This document shows, piece after piece, positions 1-8,998 of a stretch of DNA of 64,000 bases. The notes under the pieces were generated by a model that made no database searches, was not told the DNA's origin, and saw only the letters and a list, made by a program, of their open reading frames with translations. The position numbers and the translations under genes were made by a program. The stretch comes from Candidatus Zhuqueibacterota bacterium. GTDB taxonomy: Bacteria; Zhuqueibacterota; Zhuqueibacteria; Oceanimicrobiales; Oceanimicrobiaceae. The stretch is taken from assembly GCA_029261995.1 (NCBI GenBank), contig JAJDAF010000008.1, positions 124,001-188,000 of the forward strand, read 5' to 3'. The stretch's first letter is position 1. Every line of letters starts with the position of its first letter.

Positions 1-1500
1 AAGCAAGAGGCGGAGGCCAACGGCAATCGACTGCTCGACGAAGATGTCAAGTTGTTTGTGCTGCCTTTGCAGGCAAATGGCGGCAGCGAGAACCTGACCA
101 TATCCGGGCTGGCCATCGGCAATCAGATTTTAGAGAAGGGTAAGGTCGCAGAAGTGCAGGTGCAGGTGCAAAACACCTGCGCTACCAGAGTGCGAAACAA
201 ACTAACCCATCTTTTTATGAATGGCAAACGCCTTGGCCAGGACGTAGTCGATATCTTGCCGGGAGCTGCTGAGAGCAAGTTATTTCGCGTTGTTCCAGAC
301 CGCGCCGGCTTCCAATCGGGTTATGTCATGCTGGAAAACGACGATCTGCTTGAGGACAACCGGCGCTATTTTACATTCAATATTTCCGCGGAGATTCCCG
401 TTCTGCTAGTAGGCAACCAGCCTGGCGATACGCGCTATCTCAAACTGGCGCTGCGCCCTCAGCGCGGAGTCGGTTCTTACATCAACGTTACGGAAATTGG
501 GGCCACCGAATTCCAGCAGCAGGATATCAACAACTATCAGGTTGTGATTCTCTCAAATGTCCCCAAGCTGGCGTCGGCTGAGGTTCAGAAGCTGCAAAAC
601 TATGTAAAGCTCGGTGGCGGGTTGATGGTTTTCCTCGGCTCTGACGTGGACTTGCGCAATTACAATGAGCTTCTGCATAAGAGACTCAAACTGCCCGCCT
701 TGACTCGCACCCTCAAGAAGAATTCTCAGGAACAGTTTTTGTCAATCGGCAAGATTGATTACGGCCACCCCATTTTTAACGGCGTATTTGATGAAGAAAA
801 GTCCGTCGAATCTCCTCATGTCCGTTTCGCTGTCGATGTTAGCCCCGACAGCCGGGTAGACCGCATTATCGAGTATGGCAGCGGCGCACCGTTTCTGTTC
901 GAGTCGCAGTTGCAGAAAGGCCGAATTCTTTATGTCACCACCAGCGTAGCACGCGATTGGTCTGACTTGACATTGCGGGGCTTGTTTGTGCCCCTGCTCA
1001 ATCGCAGCGTTGTGTATTTGTCGGGCGCTGCGGCTGCCGAGCATGAACAATTGCTGGTCGGTAGTGAAATAGAATTTGCGTCAGAGCGGATCGCTGCAGG
1101 CTCGACACTTGCCATGGAAATCCCCGACGGGACCCGAGTAAGAGCCAAACCGGAAGTTGCAGCAGGACGCTACGTCGTCCGTTTCAACCAAACATGGACG
1201 CCGGGTATCTACAAACTTTTTGATGCCGAAACTCTCATTGCGCAGTGGGCAGTGAATTACGATGCCAGCGAGCTTAAGCCCGGCACATTTGAGATAGATG
1301 CGCTCGATAGCAGATTGGCGGAAACGCAAGCCGTGGTGATCGAGCGCGACGCGAATATTGCCGAGAAATTAAAGGAAACTCGTTTCGGACGTGAGTTGTG
1401 GAAAACGCTTGTGTTTATCGCCCTCTTGGCGATTTTGCTCGAAACGGTTCTGTCTAGAGAAAAGCCGGTCGCCGCACCGGCTCATCATCAGGAGGCGTAG
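1..1500 (+). CDS. BatA-like membrane protein, 5' partial
   Basis: The reading frame is open from the first base, so the N-terminus lies outside the window; 499 codons are visible, ending with TAG at 1498-1500. The visible part starts with an Ig/CARDB-like beta segment (NLTISGLAIGNQILEKGKVA), followed by a glutamine-amidotransferase-like fold (YQVVILSNVPKL, then VQKLQNYVKLGGGLMVFLG). It ends with one transmembrane helix (LVFIALLAILLETVL) and a short cytoplasmic tail. This is the usual C-terminal architecture of large BatA/von Willebrand-type membrane proteins of the FCB group, whose two N-terminal helices and VWA domain would lie upstream. Function is not established; the family is tied to envelope or aerotolerance (Bat) operons. 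The hflX frame begins 8 bases after its stop, suggesting co-transcription. Family call by inference; moderate certainty. Confidence 0.6.
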   Translation, partial: KQEAEANGNRLLDEDVKLFVLPLQANGGSENLTISGLAIGNQILEKGKVAEVQVQVQNTCATRVRNKLTHLFMNGKRLGQDVVDILPGAAESKLFRVVPDRAGFQSGYVMLENDDLLEDNRRYFTFNISAEIPVLLVGNQPGDTRYLKLALRPQRGVGSYINVTEIGATEFQQQDINNYQVVILSNVPKLASAEVQKLQNYVKLGGGLMVFLGSDVDLRNYNELLHKRLKLPALTRTLKKNSQEQFLSIGKIDYGHPIFNGVFDEEKSVESPHVRFAVDVSPDSRVDRIIEYGSGAPFLFESQLQKGRILYVTTSVARDWSDLTLRGLFVPLLNRSVVYLSGAAAAEHEQLLVGSEIEFASERIAAGSTLAMEIPDGTRVRAKPEVAAGRYVVRFNQTWTPGIYKLFDAETLIAQWAVNYDASELKPGTFEIDALDSRLAETQAVVIERDANIAEKLKETRFGRELWKTLVFIALLAILLETVLSREKPVAAPAHHQEA

Positions 1501-1507
1501 CATTTCT

Positions 1508-2809
1508 TTGTATTCTGAGAATTCCGTGGAGCGGGAGAGAGCCATTCTGGTTGGCGTTAGTTGGAACAGCGAACGCTGGCAGACCGAAGACCATTTGGAA
1601 GAACTTGCGCTTTTGACCGACACCGCCGGCGCCGAGGTTATCGACCAGATTGTTCAGGAGAAGAAGAAAATCGATCCCGCGTACTTTGTGGGCAGGGGCA
1701 AAGCCGAAGCCATTTCTGAACTCGTCAAGGAAAAAAAAGCCAACCTAATCGTGTTTGACGACGATCTGAGCCCGGCGCAGGCCCGCAATCTCGAAAAACT
1801 GACCGACCAGAAAGTGCTGGATCGGAGTGGCATTATTTTGGACATCTTCGCTAAAAGGGCCAAGACCAAAGAGGCGCGGACACAAGTCGAGCTTGCTCAA
1901 CTGAACTACCTTCTGCCCCGTCTGACCCGGCAATGGACTCACCTTTCGCGACAGGTCGGCGGAATTGGCACCCGCGGACCCGGCGAAACACAGCTCGAGG
2001 TCGATCGCCGGCTGGTGCGCAAACGCATCAGCGCGTTGACCCGGGACCTCACCAAAATCCGCAACCAGCGCGAAGTTCGCCGGCGAGGCAGAAAGGAAAG
2101 TCTGAAGGTTGCGCTTGTCGGCTACACCAATGCCGGCAAATCAACCTTGATGAACTCGCTGACCGAGTCCGACGTCTTCGTCGAAGACCGTCTGTTTGCG
2201 ACGCTCGATCCGACAATCCGGCGGCTTGAAATGCCGGACTTCAAGGACGTTCTCCTGATTGATACCGTGGGCTTCATCAGGAAATTGCCGCACAACCTGG
2301 TGGCCTCGTTCAAGAGCACACTTGAGGAAGCCGCTGAGGCAGATATTCTGCTGCACGTCGTCGATGTCACCCATCCGGCTATGTTCGAACACATCGCGGT
2401 GGTGAAAGATGTCCTGAATGAGTTGCAGATTTCAAAGAAGCCCACTATCTATGTTTTCAACAAAATCGATAGCCTTGAAAACAAGGCCATCGTGCAACGG
2501 CTCAAGAATGAATATGAGCCTGCTGTCTTCATCTCGGCGGCGAAGATACTCTTCCTAAATGATCTGAAAGAGGAAGTAAAGAAGGCCGCACAAAGCAGCG
2601 TTTCGAAAATTGCCCTGCGTCTCGATATTGGCCATCCAGAAATAATCTCGCGTATTTATGAGTTGACGGAAGTGGCGACGGCTGACTACGGCGAAGAATT
2701 CGTGGAGTTCGCTGCCTGTGTCGCTGCCGAAAATCTCGCCATGCTTAACCATCTCCTTCACAAGGAAGTGCCAGGAAAATTTTCATTAAGTGTCCTGGAC
2801 GCCCAATAG
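1508..2809 (+). CDS. hflX: GTPase HflX
   Basis: Ribosome-associated GTPase of the Obg-HflX superfamily; the family splits or rescues stalled 70S ribosomes, notably under heat stress. The N-terminal HflX domain carries VGRGKAEAI (near residue 60) and the signature GTRGPGETQLE (near 157), followed by a coiled linker. The G domain has G1 GYTNAGKST (about 203), G3 DTVGF (about 251) and G4 NKID (about 317). I choose TTG 1508 as start because AGGAGG at 1490-1495 precedes it and translation from there gives 433 residues, near the E. coli length; GTG 1526 is the alternative. The longer open frame upstream overlaps the previous gene and looks non-coding. No truncation or missing motif. Confidence 0.93.
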   Translation: MYSENSVERERAILVGVSWNSERWQTEDHLEELALLTDTAGAEVIDQIVQEKKKIDPAYFVGRGKAEAISELVKEKKANLIVFDDDLSPAQARNLEKLTDQKVLDRSGIILDIFAKRAKTKEARTQVELAQLNYLLPRLTRQWTHLSRQVGGIGTRGPGETQLEVDRRLVRKRISALTRDLTKIRNQREVRRRGRKESLKVALVGYTNAGKSTLMNSLTESDVFVEDRLFATLDPTIRRLEMPDFKDVLLIDTVGFIRKLPHNLVASFKSTLEEAAEADILLHVVDVTHPAMFEHIAVVKDVLNELQISKKPTIYVFNKIDSLENKAIVQRLKNEYEPAVFISAAKILFLNDLKEEVKKAAQSSVSKIALRLDIGHPEIISRIYELTEVATADYGEEFVEFAACVAAENLAMLNHLLHKEVPGKFSLSVLDAQ

Positions 2810-2855
2810 GATTGTGCGCCGGGGTACATTGCGACTTTGGCTCTCAGGTTCCGCC

Positions 2856-4544
2856 ATGAAAACCAGCCTTGGCTCACGGACATTTGCCTTCGTTCTTTTT
2901 ACGCTTCTGGTGTCGCAGCCTGTCGAAGCTCAACAGGGCGGGTTGCGGCAGAGAGAAACCAACTCCAGATACCAGGAGGGGGACTGGATTAGCTACTCAG
3001 TGGCTCGCTACATCACCTCCATCGCGGTCGGCCGGGAGTTCGTCTACTTTGGCACGCGCCATTCCGGCATCATTCGTCTTGACCGGTATCAGTACCGTTG
3101 GGAATTCCCGTGGACGACCAGCAACGGTCTTGCGGATAACGAAATCTGGGCTGTGGCGTTTGACGAGGAAAGCGGCTACATCTGGTGTGCATCGCACGGC
3201 GCCATCAGTTACTATCATCCGACTGCCCGCAAATGGCGTAATTCCTACAAAGACGAATTCGGTATGTCTTTCGGCGATGAGATTGAGTCAATTGGAATCG
3301 GGCGAGAAAAGGTCTATTTTGAGGCCCGATCGGGCCGGGTCTTCGAATCCAGCAGATTCGGCGGCATCATCCTGACCACCACGGAACGGCCCGACCGCAA
3401 CAGCGAGATCGAGTGGTTCGGGCGTAAGGCGCAGCGCAGCGGCGACTATCCAAATTTTTTCATGTCGGATGGCTATCTGTTCGACCCGGACGGCATCGTG
3501 GAGGATTTCAACTTTCGACGCGGGGAGATTGTGACCGCGGTCGAAGATGATTGGGGCAACTTGTGGGTCGGAACCTGGGGACTGGGAGCAGGCCGGGGCG
3601 ACCTGCGCAATCAGCAACTCGACATGCATGCCTTCGGACTTGCCAGCCCGTCCGTCAATGCTCTTGCGCTTCTTGATGACGTACTCTGGATTGGCGGCCT
3701 CACCGCAACAGGTCCCATCACAGGCATCACATCCTGGGATTTTCGCCGAGAACTTTGGACGACCTTCGAACAACGGGACGTCGCCGAGTTGCGCAACGAC
3801 GAGATTTATTCCATCACACCAGACAAAGAAAGTCTGTGGTTCGCCACTGGCCACGGCCTCGCCCTCTACGCTACGCGCAAGTCAGAATGGCGGTCCTTCG
3901 ATGTCTTTGACGGGCTCTCATCCAACCTTGTTTTTGATACGGCAGTCGATGATTCGTCTGTCTGGATCGCGAGCGACAACGGCATTGATCAGCTCTTCAA
4001 AAACAGCGTCGGTAAGAAAGACAGTATCAAGATCCAGCCAGTCAGTCCGGGCAATCTCGGGCTGGTCAACGTGCGTGATTTGGAGTTGGTGGAAAACCTG
4101 CTTTGGGCCGCCACCAACAGCGGCATCTACGTTTTTGACACCGCCAAACGGGAGGGTGGATTCAGTGCCGAGTTTCAGGGCCCGATTACGAATCAGATCA
4201 CCTCGATTTCCCGCTACGCCAATGAACTTTGGTTTGGCACAGCCGAAGGCGTCGAAGTCTTTGACCTCGAAGAGCGTGAGTGGCTGGGCTCCGGTGAGGG
4301 CCGCATGATCTCTGCGAAATACATCAACAAAATCGTTGCCACCAAAGATGCTGCCTGGGCCGCCACCAACAAGGGTGTTATGAAATTCAACCGCAAGGAC
4401 AAGAACTGGCGGACATTCACGGTGGAAGACGGTCTGCTCGACAATCGAGTCAACACCATCATGCTTGACGGTGACTACATCTGGTTTGGCAGCGAGAACG
4501 GCCTGACGCAGTTTTTCTGGAATGATCCGGTCAGGATTGACTGA
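2856..4544 (+). CDS. Secreted two-component-propeller-repeat protein
   Basis: 562-residue protein with a signal peptide (MKTSLGSRTFAFVLFTLLVS, cleavage near VEAQQ) and many Reg_prop-type repeats, recognisable by recurrent NEIWAVAFD, GNLWVGTWG, DVLWIGGL, ESLWFATGHGLALY, SSVWIASDNGID, NLLWAATNSGIYVFD and YIWFGSENGL. These repeats build beta-propellers like the periplasmic sensor halves of hybrid two-component systems in Bacteroidetes. Here no transmembrane or kinase part follows, so it is a free secreted or periplasmic propeller; ligand unknown. Start set at ATG 2856, in frame with the signal peptide and 46 bases after hflX; the open frame back to 2790 overlaps hflX. The 3' end is convergent with the next gene, 18 bases apart. 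Confidence 0.75.
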   Translation: MKTSLGSRTFAFVLFTLLVSQPVEAQQGGLRQRETNSRYQEGDWISYSVARYITSIAVGREFVYFGTRHSGIIRLDRYQYRWEFPWTTSNGLADNEIWAVAFDEESGYIWCASHGAISYYHPTARKWRNSYKDEFGMSFGDEIESIGIGREKVYFEARSGRVFESSRFGGIILTTTERPDRNSEIEWFGRKAQRSGDYPNFFMSDGYLFDPDGIVEDFNFRRGEIVTAVEDDWGNLWVGTWGLGAGRGDLRNQQLDMHAFGLASPSVNALALLDDVLWIGGLTATGPITGITSWDFRRELWTTFEQRDVAELRNDEIYSITPDKESLWFATGHGLALYATRKSEWRSFDVFDGLSSNLVFDTAVDDSSVWIASDNGIDQLFKNSVGKKDSIKIQPVSPGNLGLVNVRDLELVENLLWAATNSGIYVFDTAKREGGFSAEFQGPITNQITSISRYANELWFGTAEGVEVFDLEEREWLGSGEGRMISAKYINKIVATKDAAWAATNKGVMKFNRKDKNWRTFTVEDGLLDNRVNTIMLDGDYIWFGSENGLTQFFWNDPVRID

Positions 4545-4562
4545 CTTGGACCAGTTTGAGCT

Positions 4563-5477
4563 TCACAGGCTCTTGTGCACCTGCAGAAAAACAATGTTTT
4601 GCTGTTTCTCCACAAACAACTCCACCCTGTCGATCTGATTTCTCGGAATACCTCTTACCAGCGCCATCATCTCAGATTCATCGCGGAAGATAAGATGCCA
4701 GGCCATATAACTTTCCATGTAACCGACCGCACCAATCGCAGGCAGAAAATTCGTGAGTAGCAGCACGCCGCCGTCGGCCAGCATTGCGAACAGCCGTTTG
4801 GTAAGCATCTGCGCCAATCGCTGGTTCAAGTAATCATAAAGGCCGGAGGAGTAGATCAGGTCCAGTCCTTCTGGATTGAACTTCTGCCCGACGATGTCAG
4901 AAACCGAGACTTTGCTCGATGTGACACCGTGCTGGGCGTAATCGCGACGAACCGATTCGAGGCTTTTGGAATCCTGATCAATCGCCATGAAATCCCGCAG
5001 TGCACCGTCGCGGGCAGCGTGCGAAAGGTCAAATTCGCGCAAATGGCCACACGCCACGGACATCACCTTCGGATTCTCTTTCTGGTCCGCCAAAGAGTCA
5101 ATCAGCCTGGCAACATAGGCGCGGCGGTAGCGCACGGCCCTCGCGGCGCCGTCGTTCGAGAGGAATTCCATAATGCTTCGGCCCAACTCCGATGTTTCTT
5201 CCGGGTTGCAGCCCGGGTGGCGATAAATCATATCCAGGAGTACCGCATCCCCGGCATAACCTCGAGGTTTATAGAAGGAACGGCGCGTAAGCGGGTCCGC
5301 GTGAATCAGATCCTTGATGGGGTGAATAAGTATCTTCGACTGCACCATACGGCCCCATTCGTCTCCCGAAGAATTGAGGCGAATACCACGCAGGCCATCC
5401 AGCAAGTCCTGCATGGCGGCATCTACCTGGTTCGATTTGATTTGGTCATAAACGCGGGTGAGCAGTTTCTCTGGCAT
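4563..5477 (-). CDS. Class I SAM-dependent methyltransferase
   Basis: 304-residue cytoplasmic protein. The Rossmann part has motif I VMSVACGHLREF (about 138-149) and an acidic motif II AIDQDSKSLE (about 165-174), then DLIYSSGLYDYL and LLLTNFL further on. The N-terminal third carries KPRGYAGD (70-77), a motif I associate with a methyltransferase family often annotated as PhcB-like or 3-hydroxypalmitic acid methyl ester biosynthesis. That link rests on recall and the substrate is not shown by sequence. Start: ATG at 5475-5477 (MPEKLL), preceded by AAAGGCAGG; the open frame extends 26 codons further but this stretch looks untranslated. Single-gene unit on the minus strand. Confidence 0.7.
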   Translation of the reverse strand: MPEKLLTRVYDQIKSNQVDAAMQDLLDGLRGIRLNSSGDEWGRMVQSKILIHPIKDLIHADPLTRRSFYKPRGYAGDAVLLDMIYRHPGCNPEETSELGRSIMEFLSNDGAARAVRYRRAYVARLIDSLADQKENPKVMSVACGHLREFDLSHAARDGALRDFMAIDQDSKSLESVRRDYAQHGVTSSKVSVSDIVGQKFNPEGLDLIYSSGLYDYLNQRLAQMLTKRLFAMLADGGVLLLTNFLPAIGAVGYMESYMAWHLIFRDESEMMALVRGIPRNQIDRVELFVEKQQNIVFLQVHKSL

Positions 5478-5639
5478 GACAAACCTGCCTTTCTGGATTT
5501 GTGAATACGAAGCTTGAGGTTTATTATGATAGAAGAAGGGCGGCTCATATCTCAAAAAAACTCAAGAATCCATCCAATCCGAAACAGGGCGCGACACCCG
5601 AGCCAGCAAGCACCCGGACCAGCTTTCTGCCAGAATTTC

Positions 5640-5669
5640 TTGACAAAGGGGCGGAAATGTGACTATCTT
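5640..5669 (+). promoter_or_regulatory. Candidate sigma-A type promoter
   Basis: TTGACA at 5640-5645, 18 bases, TATCTT at 5664-5669. It lies about 95 bases before the small membrane protein gene at 5763. The same TATCTT -10 form appears before alkB and in one small-RNA promoter in this window. Confidence 0.5.
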
Positions 5670-5762
5670 GTAAAATAATCAGATTCATTGACCCATTCTG
5701 CGACCGTGCAGAATGAATCTAACCGCAGTTCCATCACCAAATAACCAAATGGAGGGAGAATT

Positions 5763-6161
5763 ATGAACACAAGCAAAGCGTTGCTTGCAGGTCTGGCTGG
5801 AGGTGTACTCTTGTGGCTGTACAATTTCGTGATGCACGGAATGATTATGGCCGACGTCTACGTCAACAATGCCGCTGTTTTCCGGCAAGACGCAGCTAAT
5901 CCGCTGTGGTTCCTGGTGGTCGAAGTTGGCATGGCAGTCGCCGGCGCATTCTTGTTCGCCAAAACCCGCAGTTCCTGGGCAGATGGGCTCAAAGGCGGCA
6001 TGACATTCGGCCTGATGGTGGGCGCTATCGCATTCTTTGCAGGCTTCATCAACCCGCTGGTGATCGCCGATTTCCCCTACTATCTTGCCTGGTGCTGGGG
6101 CGGGATCGTGGTCATCGGCTGGGCCCTTTATGGCGCGTTGATAGGCGTGGTTTACAAATAA
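5763..6161 (+). CDS. Small four-helix membrane protein of unknown function
   Basis: 132 residues, almost entirely hydrophobic, with about four predicted transmembrane helices: near residues 5-27 (ALLAGLAGGVLLWLYNFV), 43-63 (LWFLVVEVGMAVAGAFLFA), 77-96 (GMTFGLMVGAIAFFAGFI) and 108-130 (WCWGGIVVIGWALYGALIGV). It has a strong ribosome site GGAGGGAGAATT before ATG 5763. No catalytic or metal-binding motif is visible. It resembles short conserved integral membrane proteins found singly in many bacteria, but I do not recognise a named family. A GC-rich hairpin follows it. Confidence 0.7.
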   Translation: MNTSKALLAGLAGGVLLWLYNFVMHGMIMADVYVNNAAVFRQDAANPLWFLVVEVGMAVAGAFLFAKTRSSWADGLKGGMTFGLMVGAIAFFAGFINPLVIADFPYYLAWCWGGIVVIGWALYGALIGVVYK

Positions 6162-6176
6162 ATGCTTCTGTCGATT

Positions 6177-6206
6177 TCCCCGGGTCAAGAGGCCCGGGGA
6201 TTCTAT
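6177..6206 (+). terminator. Hairpin terminator
   Basis: Perfect 8-bp stem TCCCCGGG (6177-6184) / CCCGGGGA (6193-6200) with an 8-base loop, followed by TTCTATT. Placed 16 bases after the stop of the small membrane protein gene. Confidence 0.6.
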
Positions 6207-6231
6207 TACCCCGATCAAATGAGAATGTAAG

Positions 6232-6507
6232 ATGTGCCGTAACATCAAGACCCTGTTCAATTTTGCACCACCGGCCACGGACGAAGAAATCCACGCATCC
6301 GCGCTGCAGTTTGTCAGAAAGCTGAGTGGTTTCACGAAGCCGTCGCAAAAGAACCAGGCCGTATTTGACCGCGCCGTCAGAGACGTCTCTCGTGTCGCCC
6401 GCGACCTGATGGATGCGCTGGTGACCGACGCACAGCCTCGCGACCGCGAAATCGAGGCTGAAAAAGCCCGCGAGCGAGCTGCCAAGCGATTTGGCCAAAA
6501 GGCTTGA
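6232..6507 (+). CDS. DUF2277 family protein
   Basis: 91-residue soluble protein beginning MCRNIKTLFNF, with APPATDEEIHASALQFVRKL following: the N-terminal signature of DUF2277. It then has a helical stretch and a highly charged C-terminal helix (EIEAEKARERAAKRFGQKA). Function of the family is unknown. The Cys-Arg-Asn start and the helical fold are the conserved traits. It overlaps or abuts the acyltransferase-like gene (stop TGA 6505-6507, next ATG 6510), so the two are likely translationally coupled. Length matches the family. Confidence 0.88.
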   Translation: MCRNIKTLFNFAPPATDEEIHASALQFVRKLSGFTKPSQKNQAVFDRAVRDVSRVARDLMDALVTDAQPRDREIEAEKARERAAKRFGQKA

Positions 6508-6509
6508 CC

Positions 6510-7157
6510 ATGCAGCAAAACTACCTGGATCTTTCCGCGTGGAAAAGAAGGCGCCACCACGATTTCTTCCTGAATTTCGACAACCCCTTTTTCAATATCT
6601 GTGCGGATGTGGATATCACCGAATTCCTGGCTTTCACCAGGAATCAGCAGGTCCCTTTTTTTCTCGCATCTCTTTTTCTATCATGCAAAGCGGCCAACGG
6701 GATTGCCGAGTTTCGCTACCGCCTCCGGGGCGACAAAGTTCTCGTTCATGATGTGATTCACGCCGGTTCAACCGTGCTCAACGAAGACGAAACCTTCGGC
6801 TTCTGTTATTTCGATTACAGCCCGAATTTTGGTGATTTTCTTCCCGCAGCCGAGTCGAGACTTGCCGAATACCACGCCTCTGACACAAAACTGAACCCGA
6901 AAGATGACCGCGACGACATGCTGCACTACTCGGTTATCCCCTGGGTGAGCTTTTCGAGTTTCTCGCACGCGCGGCGGTTCGGGACTCGCGACTCCGTGCC
7001 CAGGATTGTCTTCGGCAAGTACCGCAAGGAGTCCGACGCCGTGAAACTGCCAGTCTCCGTGGAAGTCCACCACGCTCTCATGGACGGCCTTCATGTTGGC
7101 CGTTTTTTTTCGGCTTTTCAGGAGCATTTGAATAAGCCGGAGACATCACTCGGCTGA
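6510..7157 (+). CDS. Chloramphenicol acetyltransferase-like protein
   Basis: 215 residues, the size of a CAT monomer (about 215-220), matching the CAT fold along its length: FFLNFDNPFFNICADVDIT near the N-terminus, FFLASLF after it and the active-site motif VEVHHALMDGLHVGRF near the C-terminus. This carries the HHxxxDG signature, with the second His as general base in CAT-type acyltransferases. Whether it acetylates chloramphenicol or another hydroxyl acceptor cannot be told; many chromosomal CAT-like genes give no resistance. The start is ATG 6510; a TTG at 6504 in frame overlaps the previous gene. The last 12 bases overlap a small minus-strand open frame. Confidence 0.8.
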   Translation: MQQNYLDLSAWKRRRHHDFFLNFDNPFFNICADVDITEFLAFTRNQQVPFFLASLFLSCKAANGIAEFRYRLRGDKVLVHDVIHAGSTVLNEDETFGFCYFDYSPNFGDFLPAAESRLAEYHASDTKLNPKDDRDDMLHYSVIPWVSFSSFSHARRFGTRDSVPRIVFGKYRKESDAVKLPVSVEVHHALMDGLHVGRFFSAFQEHLNKPETSLG

Positions 7158-7277
7158 CAGAATGTTCCGCAGGCGTGCAGCATTCTTCCAGAAGGCCTCC
7201 GTGAATGGCATGACTGAAGACAGGCGTTTCCCAAACTCTTCGTTACCTTCCAAAATTAAGTTGAATTGTTGAAACAT
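7146..7277 (-). CDS. Possible 43-residue small protein
   Basis: A short open frame from ATG 7275-7277 to TGA 7146-7148 encodes 43 residues (starts MFQQFNLILEGNEEFGKRL, contains FTEAFWKNAARLRNILSAE at the end). It has AAAAGG seven bases before the ATG, a balanced amino-acid composition and an amphipathic-helix look. It overlaps the end of the convergent CAT-like gene by 12 bases. No family is recognised; it could be a true small protein or a remnant of a longer gene. Confidence 0.35.
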   Translation of the reverse strand: MFQQFNLILEGNEEFGKRLSSVMPFTEAFWKNAARLRNILSAE

Positions 7278-7397
7278 ATTGCGTACCTTTTCGCCCCGTC
7301 TTTTCCCGGAGTACCCTGACGAAAGCTGTCACGGCAACGTGCCGACAATCGCAACGCACATCAAGATTACGAACACCACATCGCACTCGGAGGGAGC

Positions 7398-8924
7398 ATG
7401 GTCTATATCGCAGTTGTTTCCATTTACCTGGCTCTGTTGGTCGGCATCAGCGTGTACAAGAGTCGCGCTGTAAAGACGCAGGACGATTTTGTCGTCGCCG
7501 GCCGAAACGTGCCCGTATTTGTTCTGGTCTCTACTCTCGTCTGCACCTGGATAGGTTCGGGCAGCCTGTTTGGCACCGCCGGCCTGACCTTCAGGTCGGG
7601 ATTTTCCGAACTATGGTTTTCAATGGGCGCCTGGGTTGGCATACTGGTGATTTATTTCATCGCGGCGCGCGTCCGGAAAATTGCCCAATATACGCTTACC
7701 GACCTGCTTGAGAAGCGCTACAACCGGACTGCCAAAGTCCTGGGGACGATCACTATCATTGTTGCCTACATGGTGATTGCAGGGTACCAGTTCAAGGGTG
7801 GCGGCAGGTTTATCAACATCCTGACTGATGGCGCCGTCAGCGCCGAGACTGGCATGATGATTTCCTGCGTCGTTATCGTCGGGCTTACGGTGCTGGCCGG
7901 CATGGTTTCCATTGTGTCCATCGATGTTTTCAACGGCGTGGTCATGATAATCGCGATGGTTCTGGCCCTGCCATTTGCCATATCGAGTCATGGCGGACTG
8001 GATGCAGTGGTCAACACCATCAACTCGACGCGCCCGGAGTATCTCTCGCTGACAGAGGGACACAGTTTTTTCTGGATCATCGGCATTTCGCTGCCGACGT
8101 TCCTGCTGCTGATGAGCGAGAGCAGCATCTACCAAAAGTTTTCTTCCGCAAAAGACCACCGGTCTGCGAAGCAGGCAGTCCTGGGCATGTTCACCGGTGT
8201 CGTGATCATCGAGTTTTTGATGTGCGCTATCGCCGTGGTTGGCTTCGCGATCTATTCCAGCGACAGCCGGTTCATCGTTGATGGCGTGATCAACAACAGC
8301 GCGGCGGAGGAAATCATCTTGCGCATCGGTTACGAACAGATTCCGGTTTACGTTGGCTCGCTGCTGCTGGCCGCTGGCGTCGCGATTATCATCTCAACCG
8401 GCAATACTTTTCTGATGGTTACCTCAACGAATGTGGCCCGCGATATCTTTCAGACTTTCATCTACAAGGATGCCACTTCCAAACAAATGGTGACCATTCA
8501 GCGTGGCTGCATCGTGGTCATCGGAGTCCTGGCATTCCTGATGATGAGCCAGTTCGAGACCATTCTTGAGATGGCGCTCATTTCTTACACCATGATTGGC
8601 GCATCTCTAGCTCCCGTCCTGCTGGCGTCTTTCTTCTGGAAACGGGTGACCAAGCAGGGCGGTGTCGCCTCGATTGCCTCGGGGATGGTCAGTGTTGTTG
8701 TGATCACCATTTGGACCAGAGCGCTGCAAGCGAGCGGCGCCACGGAGCTTATGGGCATTCCGGTTTCCACGATTACTGACTACATTTCGATACCGGCGCT
8801 GTTTATCTCGGTAACGACTCTGGTTGTGGTCAGTTTGCTGACGCCAGCATCGCCAGAAAGTGTGTGGAAACCATTTTTTGATGACGAGGATGAGGGGGCA
8901 ACCCCTGAGCTGGCGAAATCGTAA
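7398..8924 (+). CDS. Sodium:solute symporter (SSS family)
   Basis: 508-residue polytopic inner-membrane protein with about 13 predicted helices, typical of the SSS (SLC5-like) family that couples Na+ entry to uptake of sugars, amino acids, carboxylates or vitamins. Family features include the N-terminal YKSRAVKTQDDFVVAGRN, the glycine-rich WIGSGSLFGTAGLTFRSG in helix 2, YTLTDLLEKRYN, and AGYQFKGGGRFINI. The C-terminal helices end in a short acidic tail (FFDDEDEGATPEL). The substrate is not predictable. Start ATG 7398 has a strong GGAGGG site six bases away. The gene appears monocistronic; a decayed DinB-like gene follows. Confidence 0.9.
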   Translation: MVYIAVVSIYLALLVGISVYKSRAVKTQDDFVVAGRNVPVFVLVSTLVCTWIGSGSLFGTAGLTFRSGFSELWFSMGAWVGILVIYFIAARVRKIAQYTLTDLLEKRYNRTAKVLGTITIIVAYMVIAGYQFKGGGRFINILTDGAVSAETGMMISCVVIVGLTVLAGMVSIVSIDVFNGVVMIIAMVLALPFAISSHGGLDAVVNTINSTRPEYLSLTEGHSFFWIIGISLPTFLLLMSESSIYQKFSSAKDHRSAKQAVLGMFTGVVIIEFLMCAIAVVGFAIYSSDSRFIVDGVINNSAAEEIILRIGYEQIPVYVGSLLLAAGVAIIISTGNTFLMVTSTNVARDIFQTFIYKDATSKQMVTIQRGCIVVIGVLAFLMMSQFETILEMALISYTMIGASLAPVLLASFFWKRVTKQGGVASIASGMVSVVVITIWTRALQASGATELMGIPVSTITDYISIPALFISVTTLVVVSLLTPASPESVWKPFFDDEDEGATPELAKS

Positions 8925-8998
8925 GTTGGAATTCGAAGGTCGGTCTGCACGAATAGCGGTTTTTCGATTTTGGATCGAATGAGCAGGAGAACAAGGGT

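Noticed and set aside
1391-1507. Earlier start of hflX at 1391
   Set aside because: It overlaps the preceding gene and the added residues (Arg/Ser-rich) do not fit the family.
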